64,000 bases of DNA, taken from positions 2,991-66,990 of the forward strand of contig CAJUIV010000003.1 in the NCBI GenBank assembly GCA_910586905.1, read 5' to 3'. Position 1 is the first letter of the stretch. Every line of letters starts with the position of its first letter. Source of the DNA: an uncultured Christensenellaceae bacterium. GTDB lineage: Bacteria > Bacillota > Clostridia > Christensenellales > CAG-314. The notes beneath the pieces are model-generated. The model made no database searches, was not told the DNA's origin, and saw only the letters and a program-made list of their open reading frames with translations. The position numbers were made by a program, and so were the translations under genes. Below are positions 43,046 through 52,278 of the stretch, in pieces.

Positions 43046-44656
43046 GTGAACAACGTATGGTATTTCTTCCTTGCTTTTAATATTCCTTCTGGAATTTTTT
43101 ATGCTGTAATTGCCGCGGTAGCCGTAGTCTGCTTGGCAGGCGGAGGCGCCGTCGGAGTTTTACTATATAGGAATTACAGAACTAAAAAGGTCGGCTCAAC
43201 TCAACAGCAAGCAAATTCTATAATCGAATTTGCAAAAGAAGAAGCAAAGTCGCTCAAAAAAGAAGCCATACAAGAGGCAAGAGAAGAAACTCAAAAACTA
43301 AAAAACGAACAGGAACGTCAATTCAGAGAACGCAACGGCGAACTCTCAAAGCAAGAAAATCGTATGAATCAAAAAGAAGAAGCGCTTGACAAAAAGGAAG
43401 AGCTGCTGCTTCGTAAACTCGATCAAATAGATTTACAGCAAAAAGACGTTATATCTAAACAAAACGAATTGACAAAGCGTCAGCAAGAACTAGATAAGTC
43501 CGAACAAAAAATTCAACATGAATTGGAACGCGTTGCAGGACTTTCTCAAGAAGAAGCGAAACAAATTTTAGTTGACGAAATGGTTACCGACGCACGAAAA
43601 GAGGCGGCGGCGATAGTCAGAAAAATCGAAAGCGAAGCTAAAGCTAACGGCGAACAAAAAGCTCGCGAAATAATTTCCACCGCAATTCAACGCTGTGCAA
43701 GCGACCAAGTAAGCGAAACGACGGTAACCACAGTTCCGCTTCCCAACGACGAAATGAAAGGTCGTCTTATCGGGCGCGAAGGGCGCAATATACGCGCGCT
43801 TGAAAACGCAACGGGCGTCGAACTTATAATCGACGATACTCCCGAGGTTGTAATTCTATCGGGTTTCGACCCCGTAAGACGTCAAATCGCGCGGATAGCA
43901 ATAGAAAAGCTGATAACCGACGGACGTATTCACCCCGCTCGTATCGAGGAAATGGTAGAAAAAGTCCGCCGCGATATGGATATAACGATAAAAGACGAAG
44001 GAGAAGCCGCGTCGTTCGATACTGGCGTATTCGGACTTCATCCCGAACTTATCAAATTGCTGGGGCGTTTGAAATTCCGTACGAGTTACGGACAAAACGT
44101 TTTACGCCATTCGATAGAAGTCAGTTATATCGCCGGTATTATGGCGTCCGAATTGGGGCTTGACGTAACTCTTGCAAAGCGCGGCGCTTTGTTGCACGAC
44201 ATAGGTAAAGCTGTCGACCAAGAAATCGAAGGCACGCATATGCAAATCGGGGCAGACTTGGCTAAAAAATATAAGGAAAGCAAAGAGGTTGTCAACTGTA
44301 TTGCTTCCCATCACGGCGACGTAGAGCCGATGACGGTAGAAGCCGTGATAGTTGCCGCAGCCGACGCTGTGAGCGGCGCAAGACCCGGCGCAAGACGCGA
44401 ATCGCTCGAAAATTACGTTAAACGTCTTGAAAAATTGGAAGAAATTGCCAATTCGTTTAAAGGCGTTCAAAAGTCTTACGCAGTACAAGCGGGACGCGAA
44501 ATACGTATTATCGTTAAGCCCGAAGAAGTTAACGACGAAACTACCGTTCTTCTTGCAAACGATATTGCGCGCCGTATCGAAAGCGAACTGGAATATCCAG
44601 GACAAATAAAAGTTAACGTCATTCGCGAAACTCGCAGTGTGGACTTCGCAAAATAA
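43046..44656 (+). CDS. rny: Ribonuclease Y
   Basis: A 536-aa protein from the GTG at 43046, with aggagg 9 nt upstream. An N-terminal membrane anchor ([20 protein letters not shown]) is followed by a long coiled coil (about 50-210), a KH domain ([19 protein letters not shown]) and an HD domain ([12 protein letters not shown], then [10 protein letters not shown]). It starts mRNA decay at the membrane in Bacillota and partners PNPase, encoded upstream. Confidence 0.96.
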   Translation: MNNVWYFFLAFNIPSGIFYAVIAAVAVVCLAGGGAVGVLLYRNYRTKKVGSTQQQANSIIEFAKEEAKSLKKEAIQEAREETQKLKNEQERQFRERNGELSKQENRMNQKEEALDKKEELLLRKLDQIDLQQKDVISKQNELTKRQQELDKSEQKIQHELERVAGLSQEEAKQILVDEMVTDARKEAAAIVRKIESEAKANGEQKAREIISTAIQRCASDQVSETTVTTVPLPNDEMKGRLIGREGRNIRALENATGVELIIDDTPEVVILSGFDPVRRQIARIAIEKLITDGRIHPARIEEMVEKVRRDMDITIKDEGEAASFDTGVFGLHPELIKLLGRLKFRTSYGQNVLRHSIEVSYIAGIMASELGLDVTLAKRGALLHDIGKAVDQEIEGTHMQIGADLAKKYKESKEVVNCIASHHGDVEPMTVEAVIVAAADAVSGARPGARRESLENYVKRLEKLEEIANSFKGVQKSYAVQAGREIRIIVKPEEVNDETTVLLANDIARRIESELEYPGQIKVNVIRETRSVDFAK

Positions 44657-44677
44657 TTCGTTATAAATAATTTTAAA

Positions 44678-44717
44678 AAATGCGAATCATAATTCAAAAC
44701 GATTCGCATTTTTTTAT
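44678..44717 (+). terminator. rny terminator
   Basis: aaatgcgaatc/gattcgcattt with a 12-nt loop and a T run, 22 nt after the stop. Confidence 0.9.
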
Positions 44718-45065
44718 TTGACGGATAATTTAAAATTTAACAGACTAATCTCCGTAATCGAACGTACCTGTGCCGTGATGGGCATTTCTTAAGCTTCAAG
44801 TTCTCGGAACGCATCGCGCGTGCGAGATGTTTTCTGGTTTTATATCAAGAAAGTGGTGTAAAAGAAATAAATTTTTTACCGGTATTGCTGCAACGATTTC
44901 AAGAGATGTAAATATTCATCGGGGAGGGGTTAAGGAAATTAGCAAAAGGCTTTCCTTTTCAATATATCGGTAAGATTTAACTTATTGCGCGTATAGGTAA
45001 ATCTTTTATGTTCTTTTTGCTTCCGTTTGATGTTAAACAGACTAATGAAATCGTTTGCAAAATTT
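44718..45065. other. Intergenic region between rny and the DUF3592-like gene
   Basis: About 350 bases with no ORF above background and no recognised RNA or repeat. Confidence 0.5.
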
Positions 45066-45515
45066 TTAGACTGAGTCCGAACGTTTTATGCAAGACTTCA
45101 AAAAGAAACCTATGCCCGCGCAGCTTAGAATTGCGCCTATGGCATACAGTATAATTTCTACCAATATTCCGTTATCGATTTCCACCATATCCTGCGGATT
45201 TTCGGGATTATAAGCGATGCGATAAGAGGCTCCGATTATCGGTGGATTATGGTGAAAATAATCCGCGCTTTCGCCGCGGTACTCTACGCCGTCTACTGTC
45301 CAGGACAAAACCGCCTTATATACAAGTTCCGTTTCCCCGTCGCTGTTTTTCACAAAATCTCTTTTGTACGTCGCAACCTTGGCTTCGGCGCGCGTCCATT
45401 CGTTATTTATTTTGTTCATCACTACTTGGTGTATTACCGCCGCAACCAGTAAAGCTACGCCGATAAACAGAATTACTAAAAAACCTTTATGTCCGGATTT
45501 TATATTGAATTTCAT
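45066..45515 (-). CDS. DUF3592-like membrane protein
   Basis: A 149-aa protein with membrane helices at both ends (GFLVILFIGVALLVAAVIHQ and LVEIILYAIGAILSCAGIGF) around a beta-rich extracytoplasmic part with VLSWTVDGVEYRGESADYF and IAYNPENPQDMVEID. The sequence YNPENPxx near the second helix is the mark of the DUF3592 family, of unknown function. The plus-strand neighbour of its start is noncoding. ggag is found before the ATG. Confidence 0.8.
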   Translation of the reverse strand: MKFNIKSGHKGFLVILFIGVALLVAAVIHQVVMNKINNEWTRAEAKVATYKRDFVKNSDGETELVYKAVLSWTVDGVEYRGESADYFHHNPPIIGASYRIAYNPENPQDMVEIDNGILVEIILYAIGAILSCAGIGFFLKSCIKRSDSV

Positions 45516-46049
45516 AAATTCTCCTTTAAGTTTAGATATTGTTAGGTTTTAGCATAACTTATGTTATTTTTATTACGTTGTAAAAAGCGTAATCGAACTT
45601 TATCGGCTTAAATAATTGTTTTGATGCAATGCGCAGATTTGCTCTAAGCAATCTATGCCGTTACACAGGAAATCCGGCAATCGTTTAAGAGATATAAAAT
45701 TTAAACCCTATTTATTCTAATAGCTTGTTGTATGCAATCCGTCCTGCCACCCAAAACCTTCGAGCGAGGTTCGACTTACTGAAAATTACTCATCGATTTT
45801 ATGACTGCCTTTATTTCTCATTTCGACAGTAAACGCAACAGCGTATAATAGACGGATTGAGCTTTTATATTCGCCGTTTTCTCGGTTAGGGTTGCCTTTG
45901 CCGTGCACAGCCAAATAATTCATTTGAGGTACGGTCAGTCGCCGTCATATAAAACTCTTTATACTATTTTTTATAATCGAAAGGCATAGTTTTCTCCCGG
46001 TACGGTAAACGTACAAAACAAAATTTGCGGATGAAATTAACGTAAGTAA
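45516..46049. other. Long intergenic region before tRNA-Trp
   Basis: More than 500 bases between the divergent DUF3592-like gene and tRNA-Trp. I see no convincing ORF, RNA or repeat. The mixed base composition, less AT-rich than other gaps here, could mark a decayed gene. Confidence 0.45.
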
Positions 46050-46078
46050 TTGACATTGTCAAACACTTACATTATAAT
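46050..46078 (+). promoter_or_regulatory. Consensus promoter of tRNA-Trp and rnhA
   Basis: TTGACA (46050-46055), 17-bp spacer, TATAAT (46073-46078): a perfect match to the housekeeping consensus. The palindrome ttgaca-t-tgtcaa overlaps the -35 box. Confidence 0.92.
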
Positions 46079-46118
46079 ATTAAAGCAGTGAGTTTGCAAC
46101 GATTTTGCAAATAATAAT

Positions 46119-46193
46119 AGGGGAGTGGCTCAACGGTAGAGCAGCGGTCTCCAAAACCGCCGGTTGCGTGTTCGAATCGCGTCTCCCCTGCCA
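46119..46193 (+). tRNA. tRNA-Trp (anticodon CCA)
   Basis: Acceptor arms aggggag/ctcccct, D arm tggctcaacggtagagca, anticodon loop ctCCAaa, T arm tgttcgaatcg, discriminator G and encoded CCA. 75 nt, 40 nt after a consensus promoter. Confidence 0.96.
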
Positions 46194-46222
46194 AGGATGC
46201 ACCGTATCGTGTGTCCTTTTCT
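46194..46222 (+). terminator. Possible weak terminator after tRNA-Trp
   Basis: aggatgcac and gtgtgtcct form an imperfect stem (two mismatches) followed by ttttctttt. Read-through into rnhA is likely, since no other promoter is seen. Confidence 0.45.
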
Positions 46223-46224
46223 TT

Positions 46225-46246
46225 TAGGAGTAAAATAGGAGTAAAA
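46225..46246 (+). repeat. Tandem 11-bp repeat that duplicates the rnhA ribosome binding site
   Basis: taggagtaaaa occurs twice in exact tandem; the second copy runs into the ATG, so rnhA has two aggag sites, 7 and 18 bases before its start. Confidence 0.85.
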
Positions 46247-46719
46247 TGAAGAAAATAATAATTTATACCGACGGCGCGTGTTCGGGCAATCCCGGAATAG
46301 GCGGGTGGGGAGCCGTCTTGCTGTATAACGGCGTACAAAAGGAAATAAGCGGATACGACAAAAATACTACGAATAACCGCATGGAATTGTTTGCAGTAGT
46401 GCAGGCGTTAAGGTGTCTTAATCAAAGCTGCGAGTGCGAAATTTACAGCGATTCGCAATATATTGTAGACGCGTTTAATAAAGATTGGCTTACTTCCTGG
46501 CAAAATAACGGCTGGAAAACGTCGTCGAAAAGCGCCGTTAAAAACGAAGATTTATGGCGTGCGCTTTTATACGAAGTTAACAGACATCGAGTTAAGTTTG
46601 TTAAAGTTAAAGGACATGCGGACGTCGAGTTAAACGAACTTTGCGATAAACTTGCCCGCGGCGAAGTAGAACGTTATCAAAAACTGTTAAATGAAAATAA
46701 ACTAAGCGACAGCGAATAA
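46246..46719 (+). CDS. rnhA: Ribonuclease HI
   Basis: A 157-aa protein beginning MKKIIIYTDGACSGNPGIGG. The four catalytic acidic residues are in YTDGA, MELFAVVQAL, YSDSQYIVDA and the late HADVELNELCDKLA. Bacterial RNase HI removes RNA from RNA-DNA hybrids. NDLCDxLA-type C-terminus and the basic loop (KDWLTSWQNNGWKTSS) are as in the E. coli enzyme. Confidence 0.95.
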   Translation: MKKIIIYTDGACSGNPGIGGWGAVLLYNGVQKEISGYDKNTTNNRMELFAVVQALRCLNQSCECEIYSDSQYIVDAFNKDWLTSWQNNGWKTSSKSAVKNEDLWRALLYEVNRHRVKFVKVKGHADVELNELCDKLARGEVERYQKLLNENKLSDSE

Positions 46720-46847
46720 CCGTGTGTAAGTATACAAAGTAAAGTCCGGTTTTGTTTATTAGAAAACCCTGCCTAAAAGTTATAATCGGGCGCGGTATGG
46801 TAATTCTGTCAGTTGAAAAAAATTTCTAATATAATGTAAATATATAA

Positions 46848-46878
46848 AAATGCCGACAAATAACGTCGGCATTTTTTT
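46848..46878. terminator. Bidirectional terminator between rnhA and the PadR gene
   Basis: aaatgccgac/gtcggcattt around 7 nt, with T on the right and A on the left, between convergent genes. Confidence 0.92.
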
Positions 46879-48208
46879 AGTATTTTTTATAAAAGAAAGC
46901 GTATATCAAAATTGACGCGGGAAAAAGTATTGCGATTCCCAGGGGAATAAGTATTTGCTTAGATACTGCAATATAGTTGGAAAATTCAATATTTCCCAGA
47001 GCGCTGAAACCTATCGATGCCAGCGTTATAACAACGCATACGACGCTTGCCGCGATAATGGTCATCTTAAAATTGAAATTCGGTTTATCTCTTCTCGTGG
47101 GGTCGATAATAGCGTTGATAGTAAACGCGATGGGAACTATTGCCAATGCGCTTACTGCAATAACAAACGGAGCCCAGTTATTGATTGAAATCGACGTTAA
47201 AGCAAGTATTCCAAAATATAAGAACGCAATAGCGTACGTAATCCAGGCCGTTTGACACAAAACTTTTGATAGCGGAATAAGCATTTTCGACTTGTACACG
47301 GCTGTTGCGTGATTATATATCCGTAGTCTTATTCCTTCGCGCGCCAAGCTGTCTGCAACGTCTTCGAGAGCGGCGGGGTGGTCTTCGTAGTAGACGGATT
47401 GATTTAAATCATCTTCGGTAAGTTGCTGTATGTCGTCAAGTTGTTCGCCTAAAACGCCCATCAAGACGTGCTGATAATTCTCGCCTTCAGATTCGATATT
47501 CTCACGCTCGGAAGCTTCTTTTGCCCTTTCTTCGAAATTTTGTAAAAATACTTCCGCGTTATCTTGCCGTACTTCGAAACGCGATTTTGTCTCTTCGAAG
47601 TCTTCAATCGAAAGCTGTTTGAATTCGACTTTGTCGTCTACTGCGGAATCGGTATCGTCGTTTAAAGCCGTAGCAGGCTCCTGCTTCGGCGATTCAATGT
47701 CGGCAGACGGTTGAGCCAAGTTATCGTTTTCGTCTTTTTGAACTCCGACCAACTCGTCTAATCTGCGAGCGATTTCTTCTTGCTCGTCCAGAGCTGATTT
47801 GTACGTATTTTTTTTCTCTTTTCTCGGCGACCTGCGACCGAATAACGGAGTGGCTTCCTCCTGAGTAATTTCAACGCCTTCGGCCGTTCCGTCGACCAAA
47901 TCGCTTAAAACTGAACGCTGATATTGCCATTCGGAAATAAATTGCTTGCAATTGTCCTTTCCTGTTTTAGTGAGTTTGTAGTAGCGACGTCTGCCTCCGT
48001 TTGAGTTTTCGCCCCAATATGATACTATCAAATCGTCTTCTTCCAAACGCTTTAGGTAGGAGTAGAGCGTCGGCTGTTTTATTTCGTACTTATTGCTTGT
48101 TCGCTCTTTGATTTCCTTAGCAATCTCGTATCCGTATTTATCGTTATTGTAAAGCGAACACAGAATTATCGTTTCTATATTGCCTTTTAAAAAGGTAAAA
48201 TCACCCAT
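46877..48208 (-). CDS. PadR-family regulator fused to a C-terminal membrane domain
   Basis: A 443-aa protein. Residues 1-110 are a PadR winged helix (ILCSLYNNDKYGYEIAKEIK, KQPTLYSYLKRLEEDDLIVS, GRRRYYKLTKTG). A long acidic, Glu/Asp-rich linker follows (about 130-320), then four membrane helices (from ITYAIAFLYFGILALTSISI to IPLGIAILFPASILIYAFFY). Most PadR proteins are 100-180 aa and soluble, so this is a membrane-tethered form. It may sense membrane or envelope state. aaggag lies before the ATG. No clear target operator seen. Confidence 0.85.
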   Translation of the reverse strand: MGDFTFLKGNIETIILCSLYNNDKYGYEIAKEIKERTSNKYEIKQPTLYSYLKRLEEDDLIVSYWGENSNGGRRRYYKLTKTGKDNCKQFISEWQYQRSVLSDLVDGTAEGVEITQEEATPLFGRRSPRKEKKNTYKSALDEQEEIARRLDELVGVQKDENDNLAQPSADIESPKQEPATALNDDTDSAVDDKVEFKQLSIEDFEETKSRFEVRQDNAEVFLQNFEERAKEASERENIESEGENYQHVLMGVLGEQLDDIQQLTEDDLNQSVYYEDHPAALEDVADSLAREGIRLRIYNHATAVYKSKMLIPLSKVLCQTAWITYAIAFLYFGILALTSISINNWAPFVIAVSALAIVPIAFTINAIIDPTRRDKPNFNFKMTIIAASVVCVVITLASIGFSALGNIEFSNYIAVSKQILIPLGIAILFPASILIYAFFYKKY

Positions 48209-48375
48209 GATCAGTTCTCCTTACCGAATATTGTAGAATATTAGTAGTTTTTTGTCAATATTTTAAAATACTATTAGTGTCATAGTAGCATTTGCGGACC
48301 AAATTCTACATAATCTTCGCTAAAATATCAACAATGTTCAAAATTATACAAATATAAAATGAGATATTTATAAGT

Positions 48376-49119
48376 ATGAAAGTGGTAGTAACTCGAACTT
48401 TTAAAAACATAGTCAAGATGCGTTATGACGACGGTAAATTAGAGGTGCTGGCGAATTGGTTTGTAACTCAAAAAAAATTGAGACAGATTATTTCCGAAAA
48501 TGCAGATTGGATAAATTCGTGTAGAGAAAAAAATAAGACTTCGGCAACAGAAAAGAATATCGGAGCCGAATCCTCGACTTCAAACGATTTGAAACAGACT
48601 CGCATATTCGATTATAACGACAGTCGGCTTATCAGCGATATGTTTTCCGGCAGAAAAATACTTTTACTGGGGGATATTGTTTCAGTAACGCAAAGCTTGT
48701 CGTCGAAAACGTATTTGGACGGCGGGGCGCTGTATATAAGCGAAAAATATTATAATCAAAAAGCCGAGCGTTTAAAGGCAATAAAAGCGTATTTAAAAAA
48801 AATCGCAGCCTTGTACGTTGCAAGTGAAGTCGCCTCGTTCGGTTCCGGAGTTTCTCTTTGTCCTGTAAAAATCGAATTTAAAGATATAAAAGATTCTTGG
48901 ATAAAATGTTCTCTCGCCAGTCAAAAAATACTGAATATCGATTATCGTATAACGCAACTGCCTCAAAATTTACGCATTTACATTATTGCACACGCCTTTG
49001 CTCATTTTTATAATCCTGCTCACGACGAAAATTTTTGGAATTATATGTCTAATATTTTGCCTAGATACCAAGATTGCTTAACGGAATTGCAAAAGTATGA
49101 ATTTTTAAAAGATATTTGA
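48376..49119 (+). CDS. YgjP-like metallopeptidase-fold protein without the catalytic glutamate
   Basis: A 247-aa protein with the general layout of the YgjP/DUF45 family: an N-terminal beta-strand region, SGRKILLLGD, a helical middle (ERLKAIKAYLKKIAALYVAS) and the C-terminal metal-binding helix. The usual HELxHxxxxxH is here HAFAHFYNPAH (206-216): all three His remain, but Glu207 is Ala. WIKCSLASQKILNIDYRITQL replaces the common WGSC motif in part. It may bind metal without cleaving. Divergent from the PadR gene, which it may adjoin functionally. No strong ribosome site. Confidence 0.8.
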   Translation: MKVVVTRTFKNIVKMRYDDGKLEVLANWFVTQKKLRQIISENADWINSCREKNKTSATEKNIGAESSTSNDLKQTRIFDYNDSRLISDMFSGRKILLLGDIVSVTQSLSSKTYLDGGALYISEKYYNQKAERLKAIKAYLKKIAALYVASEVASFGSGVSLCPVKIEFKDIKDSWIKCSLASQKILNIDYRITQLPQNLRIYIIAHAFAHFYNPAHDENFWNYMSNILPRYQDCLTELQKYEFLKDI

Positions 49120-49120
49120 T

Positions 49121-49162
49121 AAAAAACGCGTCTGCTTCTTTATTAAGCAGCGCGTTTTTTTG
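49121..49162. terminator. Bidirectional terminator between the YgjP-like gene and lexA
   Basis: aaaacgcg-t-ctgctt pairs with aagcagcgcgtttt around 7 nt; T run on the right, A run on the left. Confidence 0.9.
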
Positions 49163-49166
49163 CGTT

Positions 49167-49772
49167 CTATAAAAATTTCTTTATACAACCAACAACTTTT
49201 CCCAAAATTATCGGATTTTCTTCATAAGGTATTATAATGTCCGTCATTTCTTCGTTTTCGGGATGTAAAATTATGTTAGGAGATATATCGCGTAAACGTT
49301 TAACGGTGGCGCGTTCTTGCCAGAATACAACAACGATTTCGCCGATTTCGGCGCTATTTTGAGAGTGAACGATAACCAAATCTCCGTTAGAGATACCCGC
49401 GTTAATCATGCTGTTTCCTTCAACGCGAAGCATAAACAAATCGCTTCCGGTGAATATGTCTTGGGGAATGGGTATTTCTCCTTCGATATTTTCTATCGCC
49501 AAAATACCTTGTCCTGCGCTGACGTTTCCTACTAAAGGAACATAGATGCTTTTAGACCGTATTTTATTCACAGTAACTGCGCGCTTTTTGTTTCCGTCCT
49601 GATAAATTAAGCCTTTAGTACGCAATTTTTCTAGATAGTAGTGTACCGTAGACGTTGATTTTATTGCGAATTTTTCGCCGATTTCTCTGACGGACGGGGG
49701 ATAAGAATTATCGTCTATAAACGTCTGAATAAAATCGTATATTTCTTGTAAGCGTAAATCACCTTTTTTCAT
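49167..49772 (-). CDS. lexA: LexA repressor
   Basis: A 201-aa protein with an N-terminal winged helix (YPPSVREIGEKFAIKSTSTV) and an S24 peptidase domain. The self-cleavage site is Ala86-Gly87 (NVSAGQG), the nucleophile Ser121 (VEGNSMINAG) and the base Lys158 (RATVKRLR). It represses SOS genes until RecA filaments trigger cleavage. There is no Shine-Dalgarno before the ATG; the -10 box ends 6 nt upstream, so the mRNA may be leaderless. Confidence 0.97.
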   Translation of the reverse strand: MKKGDLRLQEIYDFIQTFIDDNSYPPSVREIGEKFAIKSTSTVHYYLEKLRTKGLIYQDGNKKRAVTVNKIRSKSIYVPLVGNVSAGQGILAIENIEGEIPIPQDIFTGSDLFMLRVEGNSMINAGISNGDLVIVHSQNSAEIGEIVVVFWQERATVKRLRDISPNIILHPENEEMTDIIIPYEENPIILGKVVGCIKKFL

Positions 49773-49778
49773 AGTGTA

Positions 49779-49807
49779 AGTATATCATACGTGTTTTAAA
49801 ATTGCAA
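49779..49807 (-). promoter_or_regulatory. lexA promoter
   Basis: On the minus strand TTGCAA, 17-bp spacer, TATACT. The -10 box ends 6 nt before the ATG, so transcription should begin at or next to the start codon. Confidence 0.7.
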
Positions 49808-49817
49808 TAATAAATCA

Positions 49818-49829
49818 AAACTTTTGTTC
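49818..49829 (-). promoter_or_regulatory. Possible LexA operator upstream of lexA
   Basis: On the minus strand GAAC-AAAA-GTTT differs at one base from the Bacillota SOS box core GAAC-N4-GTTC. It lies just upstream of the -35 box. Autoregulation of lexA is usual. Confidence 0.5.
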
Positions 49830-49921
49830 TAATTTAAATAATTTTTGTCAGCAAGGATATGATTGTATATCCAAAAATAGATATTTATAATATACTATGC
49901 GTGTAATATTATTAAACGCGG

Positions 49922-51178
49922 CTATATTTCGAGATATTCGGCAAATAAATTTATAAACTTTTTCGGCATAGTGGAGCGTATAATAGCTCGGTCGTCGTTA
50001 TATTGTATGCTGCTTTTGCTCGAATACCTGTTTATCATCGCCAAGAATCTAGGCAGCTCGGCAATGGGAACGTTCATTTTTACAGAAGAATAAAGCTCGG
50101 TCGCATAATAACATATCTTGTCTACTAATACGTCCAGATTTTTACCTGTTAAAGCGGAGACAAAAAGCGACGAAAAAGTATTCCCCGAAAGTAAAGCGTC
50201 GGACAAAGTATTCGTTTCGTCCAACTTATCGCATTTGTTAAAAACCCTTATTATGGGTGCGTTTACGTGTAATTCGTTTAGAGTTGCTTCCGTTACCGAT
50301 ATATGGTTGTTAAGATTAATATCGGAAGCGTCGCAGACGTTCAGTATAAGGTCTGCTCGTACCGCTTCTTCAAGGGTAGACTTAAAAGCGTTAAGCAGAG
50401 TGTGAGGTAAATCGTTTATAAAACCTACGGTATCGCATAAAAGTATTTCTATATTATTTGGAAGAGCAAGCTTTCTTATCGTCGTATCTAAAGTAGCAAA
50501 TAATTTATTATCTGCATATACGTTTGATTTTGTCAGCCTATTAAATAGCGTCGATTTTCCAGCATTAGTGTATCCGACCAGCGCCACAGTAAAAATATCG
50601 TTTATTTCTCTCTTTTTGCGAGTAAGTTCGCGGTGTTTAGCTATCTCGTTTAATTCTTGCTGCAAGCGATAAATTTTGTTTCTTGCCGCGCGTTTGTTGG
50701 TTTCCAATTTTGTTTCGCCAGGTCCGCGCGTTCCTATTCCCGCGCCTTGCCGCGAAAAATCTCCTTCCGGCTTTGTCGCCAAATTGTAAGAGAGTTGCGC
50801 GAGTTCTACTTGTTTTTTACCTTCGGCAGAAGTAGCGCGCATGGCAAAGATATCGAGAATCAAATCGAATTTATCTATAACGTCGCAATTTAACGTTTTA
50901 CGTAAAGTTTCACGCTGCGTAGAATTAAGCTGACAAGAAAAAATTACGACGTCAACTTTTGCGTCCGACAATTCGATAGAATTCTTGATTTCTTCCAACT
51001 TTCCTTTTCCGACAACCGTGTTTGCGTCCAAATGGTTCCTTTTTTGCGTAGCGGTTAAAATTATCTCCCCTTGAGCGGTAGATATCAGTTCTTTAAGCTC
51101 GAAAATATCTTGTTCGGGATTAGAATCCGGCAATTCGATGTAAACCAAAATAACGTTTTCTACGTTTATTTTATTCAT
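49922..51178 (-). CDS. hflX: GTPase HflX
   Basis: A 418-aa protein with the HflX N-terminal domain (LDANTVVGKGKLEEIKNSIE; DKFDLILDIFAMRATSAEGK), the conserved GAGIGTRGPGETKLETNKR loop, and a G domain with G1 GYTNAGKSTLFN, G3 DTVGFINDLPH and G4 NKCD. It splits stalled 70S ribosomes. Start overlaps the recombinase gene by 4 nt, with ggagaac upstream. Confidence 0.95.
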   Translation of the reverse strand: MNKINVENVILVYIELPDSNPEQDIFELKELISTAQGEIILTATQKRNHLDANTVVGKGKLEEIKNSIELSDAKVDVVIFSCQLNSTQRETLRKTLNCDVIDKFDLILDIFAMRATSAEGKKQVELAQLSYNLATKPEGDFSRQGAGIGTRGPGETKLETNKRAARNKIYRLQQELNEIAKHRELTRKKREINDIFTVALVGYTNAGKSTLFNRLTKSNVYADNKLFATLDTTIRKLALPNNIEILLCDTVGFINDLPHTLLNAFKSTLEEAVRADLILNVCDASDINLNNHISVTEATLNELHVNAPIIRVFNKCDKLDETNTLSDALLSGNTFSSLFVSALTGKNLDVLVDKICYYATELYSSVKMNVPIAELPRFLAMINRYSSKSSIQYNDDRAIIRSTMPKKFINLFAEYLEI

Positions 51179-52278
51179 TCGTTCTCCTTACTTTTAGTTT
51201 TGACGTCGTTTTCTCGTTTATAACCAGAATCTTCGTATAAATGAACTTTTGTTGCGGCGTTTCGTCTTATATCTTCGGTTATAGCGGCATAATGACGTTT
51301 GGTTGTGTTAACGTCCTTATGTCCTAGTACGTCGGCTACAATATATATATCCCCCGTGTTTCGATAGAGCTGAGTGCCGAAAGTAGAGCGCAATTTGTGC
51401 GGAGTTATATGTTTGAGCGGAGTAGCTACCGAACTGTATTTTTTAATGATATTTTCTACAGCGCGCGTCGTTATTCTGCGTTTTTGCAGCGACAAAAATA
51501 GCGCCGGCTCGTTTTTTAAAGTTTTGTTCGCCGCTATTCTGGAACTGTAATAATCATAGAGGTAACCTGCAACTTCGTCGTTAAAATAAAGTATAACTCT
51601 TGCGCCTCCTTTACGAGTAACAACAAAACTCATATCCTTAAAATTAACGTCGTCAATGTCTATTCCAACCAATTCGCTGACACGAATTCCCGTTCCCAAA
51701 AGCAAACTTACTATCGCCAAATCTCTAATTCTAGTATTTTCCTGATATTTTTGTTGCCTTTCAGACAATCCGCTGCCTGTATCAACGACGTCAAGCATAG
51801 AACTTATTTCATCGTTTTCCAATCTGACAATTTCTTTGTCGCGAAGTTTAGGCGTATCGACAGACGCGGTAGGGTTGTATTTTATGACCTGTTTTTTTTC
51901 AAAATAGCGTATCATCGAGCGAATAGCCGCAAGTTTACGGCTCTTTCCGCGCGCGCTGTTTTTTACGATAGCTCCTTGTTCGTCTTTGTAAATTTCCACA
52001 TAATTTAAATAAGCTTCGATTTCAAACGGCGAAAGAGCCTCGATGTCGGCAGGCGTGATATCTTTCGTATTTCTTCCTTTTAAGCGATATATCTTTTTCG
52101 TTAAATAGCCAAAGAACGTACGTATATCGTACGCGTAATTAAGACGCGTCAAAGGAGTTGTATTTGAAGAAATACCTACAAAGTATTCTCTGCAGAAGTC
52201 GGGTAGATCTTCGTCTAATATTCTTTCAATCTTATCGATATTATCGGCATCTCTTTGATTAAAATACGTTTTACTCAT
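51175..52278 (-). CDS. Tyrosine recombinase (XerC/XerD-like)
   Basis: A 367-aa protein with a core-binding SAM-like domain (residues 20-160) and a catalytic domain. Active-site residues are seen in TGIRVSELVGIDIDD (Arg), TRKGGARVILY (Lys), TPHKLRSTFGT (His, Arg), VLGHKDVNTTKRHYA (His and the Tyr nucleophile). It is longer than typical XerC (about 300). Its cotranscription with hflX and position among housekeeping genes suggest chromosomal dimer resolution rather than a mobile element; no dif site was recognised nearby. Confidence 0.9.
   Translation of the reverse strand: MSKTYFNQRDADNIDKIERILDEDLPDFCREYFVGISSNTTPLTRLNYAYDIRTFFGYLTKKIYRLKGRNTKDITPADIEALSPFEIEAYLNYVEIYKDEQGAIVKNSARGKSRKLAAIRSMIRYFEKKQVIKYNPTASVDTPKLRDKEIVRLENDEISSMLDVVDTGSGLSERQQKYQENTRIRDLAIVSLLLGTGIRVSELVGIDIDDVNFKDMSFVVTRKGGARVILYFNDEVAGYLYDYYSSRIAANKTLKNEPALFLSLQKRRITTRAVENIIKKYSSVATPLKHITPHKLRSTFGTQLYRNTGDIYIVADVLGHKDVNTTKRHYAAITEDIRRNAATKVHLYEDSGYKRENDVKTKSKENE

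Noticed and set aside
51175..52278. Tyrosine recombinase as the prophage integrase
   Set aside because: It lies 35 kb from the prophage, is cotranscribed with hflX, and has chromosomal base composition. The phage integrase is expected left of the window.
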